This document shows positions 26,652-41,600 of a stretch of DNA of 64,000 bases, piece after piece. Source of the stretch: Bombyx mori (taxonomy: Eukaryota > Arthropoda > Insecta > Lepidoptera > Bombycidae); the NCBI RefSeq assembly GCF_030269925.1, contig NC_085126.1:6512501-6576500 (forward strand). The letters are read 5' to 3'. Made by a program: the position numbers and the translations under genes. The notes under the pieces are model-generated. The model searched no databases. It was given only the letters and a program-made list of their open reading frames with translations, and was not told the origin of the DNA. How positions within the stretch are numbered: position 1 is the first letter of the stretch; each line of letters opens with the position of its first letter.

Positions 26652-29600
26652 GTTACCATACGTCTTGGTCTTCCTATCTATTCTCTTCTCATACAGCAAC
26701 GGGCAAGCAGGTACACTCCAAAATATAAAATTACATTTGCACATTAAATTTATTGTCATATTTCAATTACAGTAATTCGTTCTACGGCCGCTTGTGTTGA
26801 TGGGGATCTCTTATCGCCGGTCATTTAATTGAAGAGATTGTTAAGAAATATTAGCCAATTTAGCTTGACAAAGGTAGTTTTGATATTAGAAAAAAATAAC
26901 ATCCGTACGGGATTGTTTTATAGTATCAGCCTGTCATTTTCTAATGATTTTAAGAAACCTACTGTCTTTACGGGTGGTAGGACCTCTTGTGAGTCCGCAC
27001 GGGTAGGTACCACCACCCTACCTATTTCTGCCGTGAAGCAGCAATACGTTTCGGCTTGAAGGGTGGGGCAGCCGTTGTAACCATACTGAGACCTTAGAAC
27101 TTATATCTCAAGGTGGGTGGCGCATTTACGTTGTAGATGTCTATGAGCTCCAGTAACCACTTTTTTATTTATTTATTTTTTATTGCTTAGATGGTTGCCG
27201 AGCTCACAGCCCACCTGGTGTTAAGTGGTTACTGGAGCCCATAGACAACTACAACGTAAATGCGCCACCCACCTCGAGATATAAGTTCTAAGGTCTCAGT
27301 ATAGTTACAACGGCTGCCCCACCCTTCGAACCGAAACGCATTACTGCTTCACGGCGGAAATAGGCGGGCTTAACATCAGATGGGCTGTGAGCTCGTCGAC
27401 CCATCTAAGCAATAAAAAAAGTCCAAGGTGTTCGTTGGAACTGTTTAATACCAGACATTTGTTTAGGTTGGAAGTTGAATATGTATTTCACACATAGTGT
27501 ACAAATGTCAAATACGACGCCTACGCTATGTTCATAATCTAAATTCCTTGCCAAAAGCCTGTCGTATGGATAAACAACGGGCTTTCTTAAGTTAATAATG
27601 AACTTAGTGACTTTTAGAAGATTTAAAAAGGTATTAAGTTCGAAATCTTATAAGACGCTTCATACAAGGACATTCAAGATATAGTTAGGCACGCGAATAC
27701 TTGTTTATTCCTTTTGTTTGACGTGCCATTCAAGTGATTCCCTTGGTTATACACCGTTGGGTTATATTATAGGGAAATGTCGTCACTGCCGGGATGATAA
27801 TGGAAAACCTACTTAGTCCTACCTACTTATGCCTTGTCATATCATTTCTTACAGATGGTTTTTAAAAGACAATGAACACTTTGCAATAGTACCTTTTAGA
27901 ATTCGCTTGTGATTGCGACACTTTTTAATTGCTTTGCTTTTATTAGCTTCAGGCGTATGTATGTTTGTAACGGAGTCTTTACATGATTTCGGTCCCTTTC
28001 AAAACGTCGGATTAACACTTTTTTACAATAGAATCATTTTTTCTTACACTATTTTTAATAAAAAAATTTATTACCCTTGTAGGCAGACGAGCATACGGCC
28101 CACCTGAGGGTGAGTGGTTACTGTCGCCCATGGACTTCAGTAATGCCAGGAGCAGAGCCAAGCCGCTGCCTACCGTCAAATTTATTCAAATTTATTCAAA
28201 TTTATTACCCCATAAATACTACATATTATTATAAGAATGAGAATAAAATTCAGATCTTAGTAAGAGGTATTTAAGATAGGTTTTTCCTTTCAGATAATTT
28301 CACGACAATGGCTCCGTTCGCGAGATCCTTTTGCTCTCCAAATTCGAAAGACTCAGACTTCCAGACGGTGGATCTGATAGCCGTATATCGACTGGATAGA
28401 TCGGACACCACCGGTGTGACCCTAGTTCAGGGGTCTCAGGATCTTCAAATGGCGTATAGGATTGGAGGGGGAGCCAATCTAACTTTACCTCTGAAGTGAG
28501 TACAGGGATCTTCGAAAGAAAGTTAATATATCGAGAGCTATTTGGCTTAAGCAAAATGTTGCTTAATTCGCGACATTTATCTTTGTAATTAAAGGTGCGT
28601 TTTATTTGCTATCAGCATCAACAGTTCGAAGTTTTTAATTGAACTTCAATTAAGTTTTTTCCATTCAAAGAGCTGAAGAAGATTTTTTGTAATGATATCT
28701 TTTTTCGAAATTTTAAACTTTAAATTACTCTCCCGTAATGTTGCAAAAATGTCTCTTAAAGCCTTTCACCCCTCAATATACTATAGCTTTTTTTATATTA
28801 TAACTAACTGTTTAACTGACCCGCTTCGCTGGGCATATAAAATTAACATTATTATTTCTCACCCCCACAAAGATTCTCATCATTAACGACCCCGCAACTG
28901 GTGTAGGGAGTCCAACACTCATATAAATATTAGCCTATCCATTAAGTACATGTATTTTCTACATGGATACGAAGTTTCAAGTCAATCGGATGGATAGTTC
29001 AGTAGTTATAACAGAACATCCGTAAAAATCACTGTATATTTATATAATATTAGTATAGATTGGATATATTGCATAAAATTCATAAAAAGGATTGATTGTA
29101 TTTTTACACAGCTTGTAAATACTTTCACGACTGATATCCTGACGAATTCGATCAAAAACAAATTAGTTGTTATTTGCGCAAAAAAACAAAAGTATGTTAC
29201 CGATTTCATTATCGTAGATTTTAAAGCAATAAAGATATTCGAAGATTGGTTTATCTGGTCTTTCAGAGAAGTGTTCCCGGGTGGTCTTCCGAACCGGTTC
29301 AGTGTGGAGGGAACCTTTAATGCTCGCGGACACCGAAGACCGTGGAGTCTTCTGCGAGCACGTTCAAATAACGTGCTGTTTTCTCTCATTTTAATGCCGG
29401 AACCAAGGAAAGTTGCGGTCCTAGTGCAGGGTTCTAGGGCCGTGTTCAAGAGTCCTGAGGTAAATTGACATATGAGGCTTTTAAAATCAAAGGCAGCTAA
29501 ACGCCTTAATGTAGTAAAATGGATTAACTATGGTGCCATCTTGCTTAGTTAGTTCTTCTTCTTCTTCTCAGTCGTGTCACTCTTGACAGAGTGGTCGTGA

Positions 29601-32600
29601 TCGTCATGTAGTGTTGGAAGGGGTAGACTTGATGCGTCTCACGATGTCGCGCCATCTCTCCCTGCTCGAGGCCATTCTACTGCACTCATTTAGGTTGTAC
29701 AGGGAAGCGTTGATGGTACAAGACCGCGCGGGAGGCCACCAATGCGGTGGACCGACCAAATTAAAACTGCAGTGGGAGGTCCCCTAAATGAGTGCTTAGT
29801 TAGTTGGACACGCTGTATTTTCATGTTTTAACAAATGCAGCAAAATCTCTAGCAAATTCAGTTCAAAAATTTTATTTTCACTCTGTACTCGAATATAAAC
29901 GAAGTTTTATCATTTAAAATTCAGATTATTAGTAATATTCTCATTCTTTATAAATCTTCTTTAAAATAAAGAATATCGTAGCTACCCGAACAAAGTTATT
30001 TCAGCTTCTCAAACTGGGAGTGTTGCCAACACTGGCCCTAGCAAGAGCAGTACTTCGATAGATCGGGAGGATCCGTAATGACGTGTGTTTAGGGCCGTTT
30101 TTTGTAGTTTACCTGAATATTTGACAGACTTGGATTTAGCTGCCGTTGATTTTATAGGCCTCATATCGTCGTTGTCAAACCAAAATCGGCTATGTGCACT
30201 TTTTGAGATTTTTACTTTTTGACCTTTTCGTATAGTTCACAGCCCTATCTACCGTATAAAAGAAACTGTTATGTGTCTCTATAGCTTTAATATTTATCTA
30301 TAGCTTTCGTTTGATATAGTTCTTAAAAATTCACCTTCATCTAAAATTTTATACGAAAATGTTTTTACTCGTTAATTCAAAATAGAGTTTATGCACATAA
30401 CAGATTTTGGTTTGACAGCGACGATATGTACGATTTTATTGTTATCAGAAATTGATGGATTTTTCGTCCTGTTCTATTCAGCGTATTAGAAAGAGATAGC
30501 GAAACTTCTCGGACACGTGCCAACGTATGTGCCACAATATGCGGTCCAGCTTAATCTAGTGACAAACGAACCAAACTGTTCATAAACTAAGACTGATTAA
30601 TGTATTTTTTTTTCGAGACCGACCCTCGCTTGTTAAGAGAATATTAAGTGATTTATTGCAATGACACAATCGGGAACAACAGTAGCGAAGCACTCCGCGT
30701 TAAGAGACCCGATTATGTGAGTAGGTTATCTCATTGCAGAATGTGAATTCGTTTTACAAATTTAAATAATTTCTTTTTTTTTTTAGTTCATTTTCTCGAA
30801 ATATTTTGTAACGAGAAAAAAGGTTTAATTAGTAAATACCTCGTTAGTTGTTCTTCGTGATCTATGTTTTGATTTGTCTTATTGTAGTTCACGATAAAGC
30901 TATTTAAATTTTAATCTCACGGTATTTATTCATTTTAAATATTAACAGGAATGGAAAATCATTAAATTTTTCATTAGAAATGAAATGCTAATGGAAAAAA
31001 AAACCATCATTGATTTAGTGTACTTGCCAAGCTCATTGCGCGCTGATCTCTAACAAGTTAATGGCGTAATTGATATTACTGTGTAAAGTGATTAAACCGC
31101 TTTATTTTTTATTTATTTATACTTTATGCACAAAACAAAACTTGTACACAGGCGGACTTAATGCCATGGGCATTCTCTTCCAGTCGACCATAGGGTGGTG
31201 CAGAGATAATCCATGGTAGGTGCATTGACAAAAGAATAACAAACAACAACAACAAAACAAAAAAAAAGAAGAAACTCAAAACAAAAATCTTCCTTAAAAT
31301 AACATCTCAGTGTTATAGAATACACATACTACAATTCAATATACCTATGTATAAAATAGTAAAATACATACATACACATAATTACACACAATAATATACA
31401 CATGAAAATACACAATTTAGTATTATAGTTAAGAATGGCTAAAAGTAAATATATATATATAATATAATAATAATAATTGAAAAATGAAATAAATTAGTTT
31501 GGAGTTGATTCTTCCAGTTTTTTGTGGATGTATTCGCGAACTTTGAGTTTAAAAGTAAAGCGATTGCTGATCATCCTGATTTCTTTGGGAAGCGAATTCC
31601 ATAATATTATGGAATGTACAAAGAAAGAAGAATGTAAAAAATCTGAGCGATGGATAGGACATTGTAAGAGACGATTATGTGAAGAACGTAGAATTTTGTC
31701 ATGGCTTGCGTTCAAGTATTTAAAATGCGATTTTAAGTAAGAGGGTGAAGAGGCAGAGTCCAAAAGAGAAAACAAGGTAGTAAGCGCTCTCTCCTCTCTA
31801 CGCTGACGGATCGGTAACCATTTCAGACGAGTTCGATGCGCGGACACATGGTCATATTTGACATGGTCTAAGATTGAAAACGAATCGAATGCAATTATTG
31901 AGAAGGCGGTCTAGTTTGTTGAGGAGATCTGCATTCAGGTCATAGTAGCACACATCACCGTAGTCTACCAGCTTTAGTTCCAGTTGTGATATTGAGACGG
32001 AGAAACCGAAGAATATACGAAGCAATTTGTTCCTGACTATACAGTTAAATCATTCCTGGTTCTCTATAAGTGTTTTCTTTTTCCTTACCTAAGCTGATGG
32101 CCTTGAGAGGCCATTTCAGCGTAACCCTAACAAGTAGGTGAGCTCACGGGACTCAAGCCTGACGACGTTGCTAACACTAACCCTAGTGCTTGGCAAAATC
32201 TATCACCGGATCGGAAACGCGATCCACTGAGAAGTTTCGGCGAGAAACTCAGTGGGCTGTGTCTGAGGGGTTTACTCGTCGAGCCCTTCGTCGGAAGCGA
32301 CGGGTTCGACGAGAACGTTGACCGGTGCTTGTGATACCTAAGAGCACCGTTAGTGGATCGGGAGGATCCGAAATGACGTGTTTTGGGTGACGTCGATTGT
32401 TTACCATTCGTTTCTTAATGATTGCTTTTATAACGTCAAACGTAAAGTGATCGCTGAAGTCGCAGTACGAGTTGTATGAGAATTTGGTCAGCCAAATAAT
32501 ATCTCTGCCACACAAAGACCTATCTGACTTCAGCCCAGGCCTGGATTTAAACTGAAAAATCCGCCCCAATACTGGAATTTAGATAAGCTTCTAGTTTATG

Positions 32601-35600
32601 TATTTAATTTTTCATAACTAAATAACTAATTTATTGCAGTAACTTTATTGTATGTTATATATTCCAAAAACATAAATGAATATTTGTTTTTTTCTAACAA
32701 TTATAAATTTGGCACTAAGGGCGACTCATAATTATATTCCATCAAACAAATAAATACTAATTAAATTTCTTTAATTCCAGAAAATACAAAAATCGATTAT
32801 TATTTCAGAACTCCAAGGAAATAAATTGATTAAGTCATTTTGATTACTAAAAGTGCCAATATTATATTTTACAAATAATGGATGAATTGAATTTCTTGAA
32901 TTACCAATTAAATAGAACTTTATTAATTATACATAGAATTAACTGATTAATTATAATGAACAATCTTGAAAAGGCTAAAAAAAATTTTTTCACTTTCAAA
33001 ATTTAGCCCCCCTAAAAAATTAGCCACCCTGGGCACTTGCCCCGACTGCCCTTAGTGTAAATCCACCACTGCTTCAGCCTAAGGCAAGAAGAATTAAAGT
33101 TCTATTTCATTTGTCACTTCACTGGTCACATTAATCACAATACGGTCAAAACTAAAAAGTGTTTGTTCTGTTCCTTTTAGTTATTTACTACGGGATGGCA
33201 CAAGCTACACGTGGCTGTCGCGAATCGATCGGTTCATATAGCAGTCGATTGTGTTGAGGTGAGAATAAAAATCATATGAATAATCGATGATAAATCATAC
33301 ATTTGTAGTTATAGTGTGAAGACCCGAAGTCGATGTACATATCGACGCTTGAAAGGCAAACATGACTAAGCGACAATAACTGCTTTGTACATAAATGATG
33401 GGCAACAACCATATTCGATGCGCAAAAAAATATATATTTCTAGGTCTATTAAAATCATTTCAATCCTACAGCTACTAGCTAGATTCTACTACAGCTAGAT
33501 TCGTTAAAATAAATTTTGTTTTCAGGTATTTCAACTTTAAATTAGTCTACTGTAAAGTTCACGCATTGTCGCTTAGTCACGTTTGCCTTTCAAGCGTCGA
33601 TATAGTTTTTTCGCATTATAAGTGTACAATTTCCAAAAATATTCGAAATTGAATTAATATGCGGAATCATATGGTATCACCAGTATTTTTCTCACAAATA
33701 CTGTCAAAAAAACGTAGTTTAGGTTAAATTTTTTTTTTAGCTTACTTATATTTCGACTACCATTAACAAAATTAATTTAAAATTTTATCTTACTTTAAAA
33801 GACAGATAATGTAACTGGTAAAAAATAAAAAATAAATGTTGTAAAGATGATTAATATTAAAAATATCAAATGTTAAACCTTTCAAACACTCTCTTGTAAA
33901 ATTAGTAAGATTTGAGATTATGTGTACTGTTTTAATGCGAGAAGACCATATACGGATGAACACGCCCAATACTCACACAAATGTCTTCGCCACGTTCTCA
34001 GCGACGCTAATTATTGCGCCACCGAGTTAATTAAATTTTAACTAAGATAATTTAATCATGACTAAAATAGTTTGAGTTAGAGAGACAAAGACAGAGAGAG
34101 ATGGACTGGTGGCAGGACCTCTTGAGAGTCCGCGCGGGTAGGTACCACCACCCTGCCTATTTCTGCCGTGAAGCAGTAATGCGTTTCGGTTTGAAGGGTG
34201 GGGAAGCCTTTGTAACTATACTGATACCTTAGAACTTATATCTCAAGGTGGGTGGCACATTTACGTTGTGGATGTCTATGGGCTCCAGTAACAACTTAAC
34301 ACCAGGCGGGCTGTGAGCTCGTCCAACCACCTAAGCAATAAAAAAAATTATTTGCGATTGATCGTTAATTGGGTTTTTATTTAATAATCAGTTGAATCCA
34401 GTGAACATCTCCGCTTACGACTTCAGCAATGCCACCTCACTGACGATTGTCTCAAACGATGACGGCACGCCGGCACCGGTAAGTTTGTTATAGGCTATGC
34501 CAGGGCGATCCAAACAACGGCCTGTTTTCATGCGGCCCGCGACGCATTTTGTGATCAGCAAATAGTTTTGGATATAAATATATAGTTTGGATAATACATA
34601 CTCGTAGAATTCTTCGTTAAAACACATAATCCAATTTTTGGTATAATTTATTTATTCTTTACTAGCTGACTCGGCAGACTTCGTAGTGCCTCAATCAATA
34701 AATAAAATACCTAAGCTTTTGTATAAAATAAACTTAAAACAAACAAAAGGAATCCGTCCGACGGGGGACACATCAAAGGAAAAACAAAATTGGTATTTTT
34801 ATTTAATTCCGAGCATTTTTATATTTATCTAACTTTTAAACCTTCTCTGGACTTCCACAAATAATTTAAGACTAAAATTAGCCAAATCGGTCCAGCCGTT
34901 CTCGAGTTTTAGCGAGACTAACGAACAGCAATTCATTTATATATATATATAGATTCTTGTAACATTTCCTTCCTATGACATCATTTAAAAGTGAAGCTAT
35001 CTTTTACTATAATTTTTTTTGTCCGGGCTGTATATTGTTTTTGAAAATTTTTTTTGTGATGAGAACGGGAAAACAGCATTTAAAGCCCTTAATCTAATAA
35101 AATTGATATTTTTAAACAAACTAAACTTTCTTTTTACTGAATGTAAAACTTCACTTAATGACATATAAGAAAAATCCTTTTTAGAAAACTAAAGAGTTTT
35201 AAATTATGAAGGTTTTTCTTTACATATATAAGCGTCCTTTTTAAAATTTCAGATTGATCTTCAGTGGCTCTCGTTGAGTTGCGACCGCTACGTTCTGAAG
35301 GAAGATAGCTGTGAGGAGATTGTATGTAAATCATTTCTTCAATTAATGTTAATTATATTATGTGGCCAGAGCAGGCTTCCGTACCCGGTTCGGTCAGGGT
35401 TTCTCAGTTTTTTAGATCATTTACTTCTATCCGTTCACTCAAGCAAATGTAACAATCCTGCTAAAACAAAAACAAAAAATGATATAGAAAAAGAAAAATT
35501 GATTGTATATTGAAGTATGTACTTTCTTCACAAAAGAAAACCTAAGTCGAAATTATTTCTTGGAAAAAATACTCTTTAACCACGTTTCATTATTAATTTT

Positions 35601-38600
35601 AAGACATACGAAAACTTTCTTGTGGAACTGTTAAATATGTAGTTATCGAATATATCGAAATAAAAGTTTGATATTCCATTACAGGATAATCCAAACTACC
35701 TGATAGCAACTTCAGCGCCGCCCGTGAGTGTTGAATTTTAGTTTTTAAATGAAATTAAAACCTTAAACGATAAACGATCATATAAAACTAAGCAGAATAT
35801 AATTATAAAAATATCTCTAAAATTGACCTATTGATTGATAAATGCATGATAAATGATAAAGTAGCAAAAACGCTATATTAAAGCTTTCACGACGCCGAAA
35901 GTAAGAAAGATATGGGAGTGCTGCTCTAAGTTGATCCATCACAGATATATTTAATATTTTTCTTGTATTGAAATGCCGAACGTTTTACAACTAAGAGCAG
36001 AATTTTGTTTAATGCGACGAAGATTTTTTATTTTTTTTTATTACTTAGATGCGTGGACGAGTTCACAGCCCACCTGGTGTTAAGTGGATAGTAGAGCCCA
36101 AAGACATCTACAATGTAAATGCGCCACCCACCTTGAGATATAAGGTCTAAGGTCTCAGTATAGTTACAACGGCTTCCCCATCCTTCAAACCGAAACGCAT
36201 AACTGCTTCACGGCAGAAATAGGCAGGGTGGTGGTACCTACCCGTGCGGACTCACAAGAGGTCCTACCACCAGTTAGAGTTCAAAGTGCAACTTAATCCA
36301 TAGACACGACCTAGTTTCTCGCAGGATTTTTTCAGGGGGTCGCAATTCGCGATCCGGTATTAGATTCAACGAATTAGCGCTCTTGCGAGGGTAGCTGTTA
36401 GAAAAACCTCTCACACTGAACCCCCAAGAGCTCGCCACTAGTCACAGCTAAGCCAGATACCTGAAAGGTACCTGTGGTAGGTACCTGAAGAAAGGTAGGC
36501 AAAGGTACCTAAAAAAAGTAGAACTGCGTTGTAATAGCAATACATAATCTACCCTATTTCAGAAAAATTTAAATGAATCTTAACAGCATCGTGAAGGCAT
36601 TAACAGACCGTTATGATTGTCGGTACTTGAACCAGTGTATCATGGTTCACTTGCGGACTAAATAATAATAATAATAATGGTTGGTTCGAAGTGAGTATCA
36701 GTTAAATGGAATATTTGAAATGTTTGCAACTGATAATTATTTTTTATAAATGTATCTTTTTCATTTGATTGGTTTTGTTAATTGTATGTTTCAATGATAC
36801 TATGTACACATATATGGACTTATTGTTGTCTGAAATAAAATAAATCATTCATTAATTCATTCATTAATCATTTTCTAGTTTGCTTTCGACCCATCGTCCA
36901 GAGAAATTCCTTCGCTAAACACGACTTGCAATGTGACGTGTCCAGAAGTAAGTATTTTTTTAAGAAAACACAGTATCTATTATACTATTATTTTTGTTAC
37001 TAAATTTTATACATAAGCTTTTAGTTTTTGTACGTAAACAATCGTCGTTAAGAACCAAATTATTAAGAACCAAAAAACATTTTGAGACTCTTAAAACGGG
37101 CTTAACTTTACAAGAGAACCATGTAAAGTTTAAAATTTGAAAAAATATATCATAAAAGAAACTTCTTCAACTATTTGAATGTGGCAAACATATAATTGAA
37201 GTTCAGATAAAAACATCGGTTTCTTGATGCTAATACCAAATAAAACGGACTTTTAATTACAAAGATAAATGTCGTGTATTAACCAAAAAGTTTCTTAAAC
37301 CAAATAGCCTTGCACTCCTTGATTATAATTAAAAAATCTATGATTATTTGAATGCTGTTTTCTAACACACTTTTATTCGTTTGACCCGATATCTGTCTGT
37401 CTTTGTCACACAATCTTTCAATGTGAACTTTAATATGAATAATATTTAAGTATCCGATTAACTTGAAAATTTGCACACGTGATTAACATCGATGACAATT
37501 TAATTATGGTCTATAATTTTAACCAAAGTCATGAGGGAAAAGAGAAAGTTTATTCTAATTTCTAGTCCGGCCTTAGCTTTATGTTTGTTAATGACATTTA
37601 ATCGGATCTATTCCATTAATATTTTAGGGTCCCATGGGCCCTCCTGGACCTACAGGCGAACAGGGCGTGAGGGGTCTCCCAGGACTACCGGTATGGACCT
37701 TGCCCTTAAATTGATCTTGAACTTATCTTATACCTTCTTCAACGCTTCTATTAGCATTGTTATTGAATACGGAATGTATTTTCTCTTTATAGACTGGTAT
37801 TTGAAAAATTATCTAATTTATAAAAGCTAATGTTAAATGGAAGTTTTGTAAATTTTTGTAAATTTTTTTGTAAATTTAAGGAAATCTATTCCAGGGTGCC
37901 GTAATTTAGAGGAACATTTTAACAACTGGGTGTAATTTTTTAAATTTATTCTGTCTGTATTTTGGTGAACCGAAGGTCCGTTTTAAATGCCCTTGAATAC
38001 TTTTTTACCAAAAAGGGGGACTTTCATCATGAGAGACAAATTCAAAAAATTTAAAATTAACTTTACTATAGTTTTGCTGTTTATCATGTCACAAATGTTC
38101 CTAAGATAACGATTGGCTTATGAGGCACTTGAGGAATTAATTTAATTTTATTATGTTTTAGGGCTTTAGAGGCGAGAAAGGCGAAATTGGGCCCATTGGC
38201 CCAGCCGGCCCGAAAGGTGACAAAGGCGAAGTTGGGCCGCCCGGTTTAGCCGTTAATGTAAGCATTAATACCAAAGATCAGCTTGGCCTTATAAATTTGG
38301 AACAGAAAGAACGAACACAGTACTGAAACTAGAGTCCTTATTAATCATACGAACAGTATTTGTTATCTGAACATTTACAGGTAACTGGTACAGGAGTGAA
38401 GGGTGAACAAGGACCACCAGGCCCCAGGGGTTATAAAGGCGATAAAGGCGAAACTGGATCGAAAGGTAATGTCTAAAATTGTTGCATGAAAAAAATATTC
38501 CTTACTAGCTTACCTGGCAGACTTCGTAGTGCCTCAATCGATAAATAAAAGGCCTAAACTTTTGTATAAAATAAACTTAAAACAAACAAAAGGAATCCGT

Positions 38601-41600
38601 CCGACGGGGGACACATCAAAGGGAAAACCAAAATTGTTATTTTTATTTAATTCCGAGCATTTTCATAATTATCTACCTTTTAAACCTTCTCTGGATTTCT
38701 ACAAACAATTCAAGACCAAAATTAGCCAAATCGGTCCAGCCGTTCTCGAGTTTTAGCGAGACTAACGAACAGCAATTCATTTTTATATATATATAGGTAT
38801 ATAGATAAAAAATATAGGAGTATGTATTTGCAATCGAAACTCGATCAAAATTTAATATATTCGAGTCGATATTTTAAAGTGGTGTTCGGACAAGGGTTGC
38901 TCAAAGTTCCTTTTTATGCCATTAAGAGCTATTTTTAATATCAATCAGAAATATGGGCCAAAATTAGATTACATCGATGGTAGTTATTAGTTATGTAGGC
39001 AGCGGCTTGGCTCTGCCCCTGGCATTGCTGAAGTCCATGGGCGACGGTAACCACTCACCATCAGGTGGGCCGTATGCCCGTCTGCCTACAAAGGCAATAA
39101 AAAAAAAAAAAAAGTTACGTGTGACAATTTTCAAGCTAATCGGATGTTTAAATGTAATGAAAATTCACATTGAAAGATTCTGACACAAAGACAGACGAAT
39201 ATCGGATTAGTCGTATATTAATAAAAGTGCGTTAGAAAACAGCGTTCAAATAAAATCATAGGTATTTATATTCTAATTATATATATATGCTTGGAGGAAA
39301 AGAAGGTCTGAATCTATATTCCTGGTCCCATACTGCTTTCTAAGGATCTTTACTTGAAAAACCTTACTTTGTGTATATTGAAATGAAGACAAACTGTGAT
39401 GTTTTGCCCGGCTCAAAGCCTTGAAAAGTCATCGGTGAAGGAAGAACAAGGACAAGCTTTGATGCTGTTTCATTTTCAGGTGATACCGGCGATCCAGGTC
39501 CCGTTGGGTTTTCTGGTATACCCGGAGTCGATGGGAAAGACGTAAGTCGGAGTAATTGTGTCTAGCATAGTTGTAGCGACACAACACACACATATTGGAT
39601 CGCACTTGAGTGTCTTCGGGCGAAATCGGAATTCCTGAACGCGTAGTTGTCACCTAACGTTAGTCAACAGTGTGCTTAGTGCGCGTTTTTTTTTTTTTTT
39701 ATTTCTTATATGGGTGGACGAGCTCACGGCCCACCTGGTGTTAAGTGGTTACTGGAGCCCATAGACATCTGCAACGTAAATGCGCCACCCACCTTGAGAT
39801 ATAAGTTCTAATATCTTAGTATAGTTACAACGGCTGCCCTACCCTTCAGACCGAAACACATTACTGCTTCACGGCAGAAATAGGCAGGGCAGTGGTACCC
39901 ACCCGCGCGGACTCACAAGAGGTCCTACCACCAGTAATTACGTAAGTTATAATTTTGCGGGTTTAATTTTTTTAATGTTATTCCTTCACCGTGGAAGTCA
40001 ATCGGGTTAACGTTCTCGATAGCGTAAAAGTTAACTCATATTTGTATTAATAACTTATCTTATTCCATTAAGATAGTTTGCCTACGTTCGCCGCTAGGGG
40101 TGCTGTTCCAACTGCATACAGAATTGGGCTAACTTTTACGCTATCGAGAACTTTAAAAAACTCGCACCAAGCATTACAGGATTTGCGCGCCTTTTTAAGT
40201 ACGAGATAAAATCGTAATTTGAGTATACTCATAATGAGTATAATCTTGTCACTAGATTCTAGTGCCTAGCTTCGTTTTCTCCTGTTGTTAATATTTTAAT
40301 ATTGTACACGTGCATCTAAAACATTACAAGTATTTTTGAAATATTTATTTGAGTTTGAGTGTTTGAGAGTTTCCCGCTAATACTGAGAAATAACGAACCA
40401 CATAGTCTTTGATGTGGTCTTCGCGAGTTCGCGAGTTCATGGACATAATTAAATGTACTTTTGCGGTTAAATCTCTAACAATTACGACTCGTCTGTGACC
40501 GCGAAAACTGTAAACTGTTCGAAACATAGGAAATAATATAATAATAATAATAAAAGCGAGATTAATTATAATTTGCGTAAATTATAATTTGCGTAATTAC
40601 TGGTGGTAGGACCTCTTGTGAGTCCTAGTACCGCCCCGCCTATTTCTGTCGTGAAGCAGTAATGCGTTTCGGTTTGAAGGGTGGGGCAGCCGTTGTGACT
40701 ATACTGAGAGCTTAGAACAAAGTGTGTGGCGCATTTACGTTATAGATGTCTATGGGCTCCAGTAACCACTCCACACCAGGTGGGCTGTGAGCTCATCCAC
40801 ACATCTAATCAATAAAAATAAAAATAAAAACCGTAAAAGGAGTTCTAATTATGTGCCTAAAAGTATATTTTTTATTGTAAAATTTCAGTTCATCCATTTT
40901 TTTTTTTTTTTTTTCCTACCTATGCTGATAGCCTTGAGAGGCTATTTCAGCGTACCCTAGCTTGTGTAGGTGAGCTCGCGGGGCTCAAACCGGAGAATTG
41001 CTAACACCGCCCTAGCAAGAGCAGTGCTTCGCAGAATCTACCACCGGATCGGAAGCGCGACCCACTGAGAAGATCCGGCGAGAAACTCAGTGGGCTGTGT
41101 CTGTGGGTTAATTCGCTCGTCGAGCCCTTCGTCGCAAGCGACGGGTTCGGCGAGGACGGTGACCGGTGCTTGTATTGCCTAAAAGCACCGTTAGTGGATC
41201 AGGAGGATCCGTGATGACGTGCTTTGGGCGACGTCGACGGTTTACCAAACGGTCTACAGGATCGGGTATGTAGTTTCCGGCGGCCACGACAAGAGGGTTC
41301 TCATGTCGTGCCGCCTTCTCAAAGTGGCGCAGCGATGCCGACTGTAGATACTTACTGACGGGGTCGAGCTCCAGGTCATCGTGGAGGTCCACGTTCCTCT
41401 GGAACCATGGTGCTCCGACGGCTATCCTGCAGAATCGGGATTGTATTACCTGAAGGGGTTTCAAGTTGGTGCGGGCCGCGTGAGCGAACACTACGCTTGC
41501 ATACGTCATGACGGGGCGTATGCAAGTTTTGTAGAGGGTTACCTTGTTACGGAGGGACAGTTTGCTTCGTCTACAAAGCATTGGGTAGAGTCGTCCTAGT

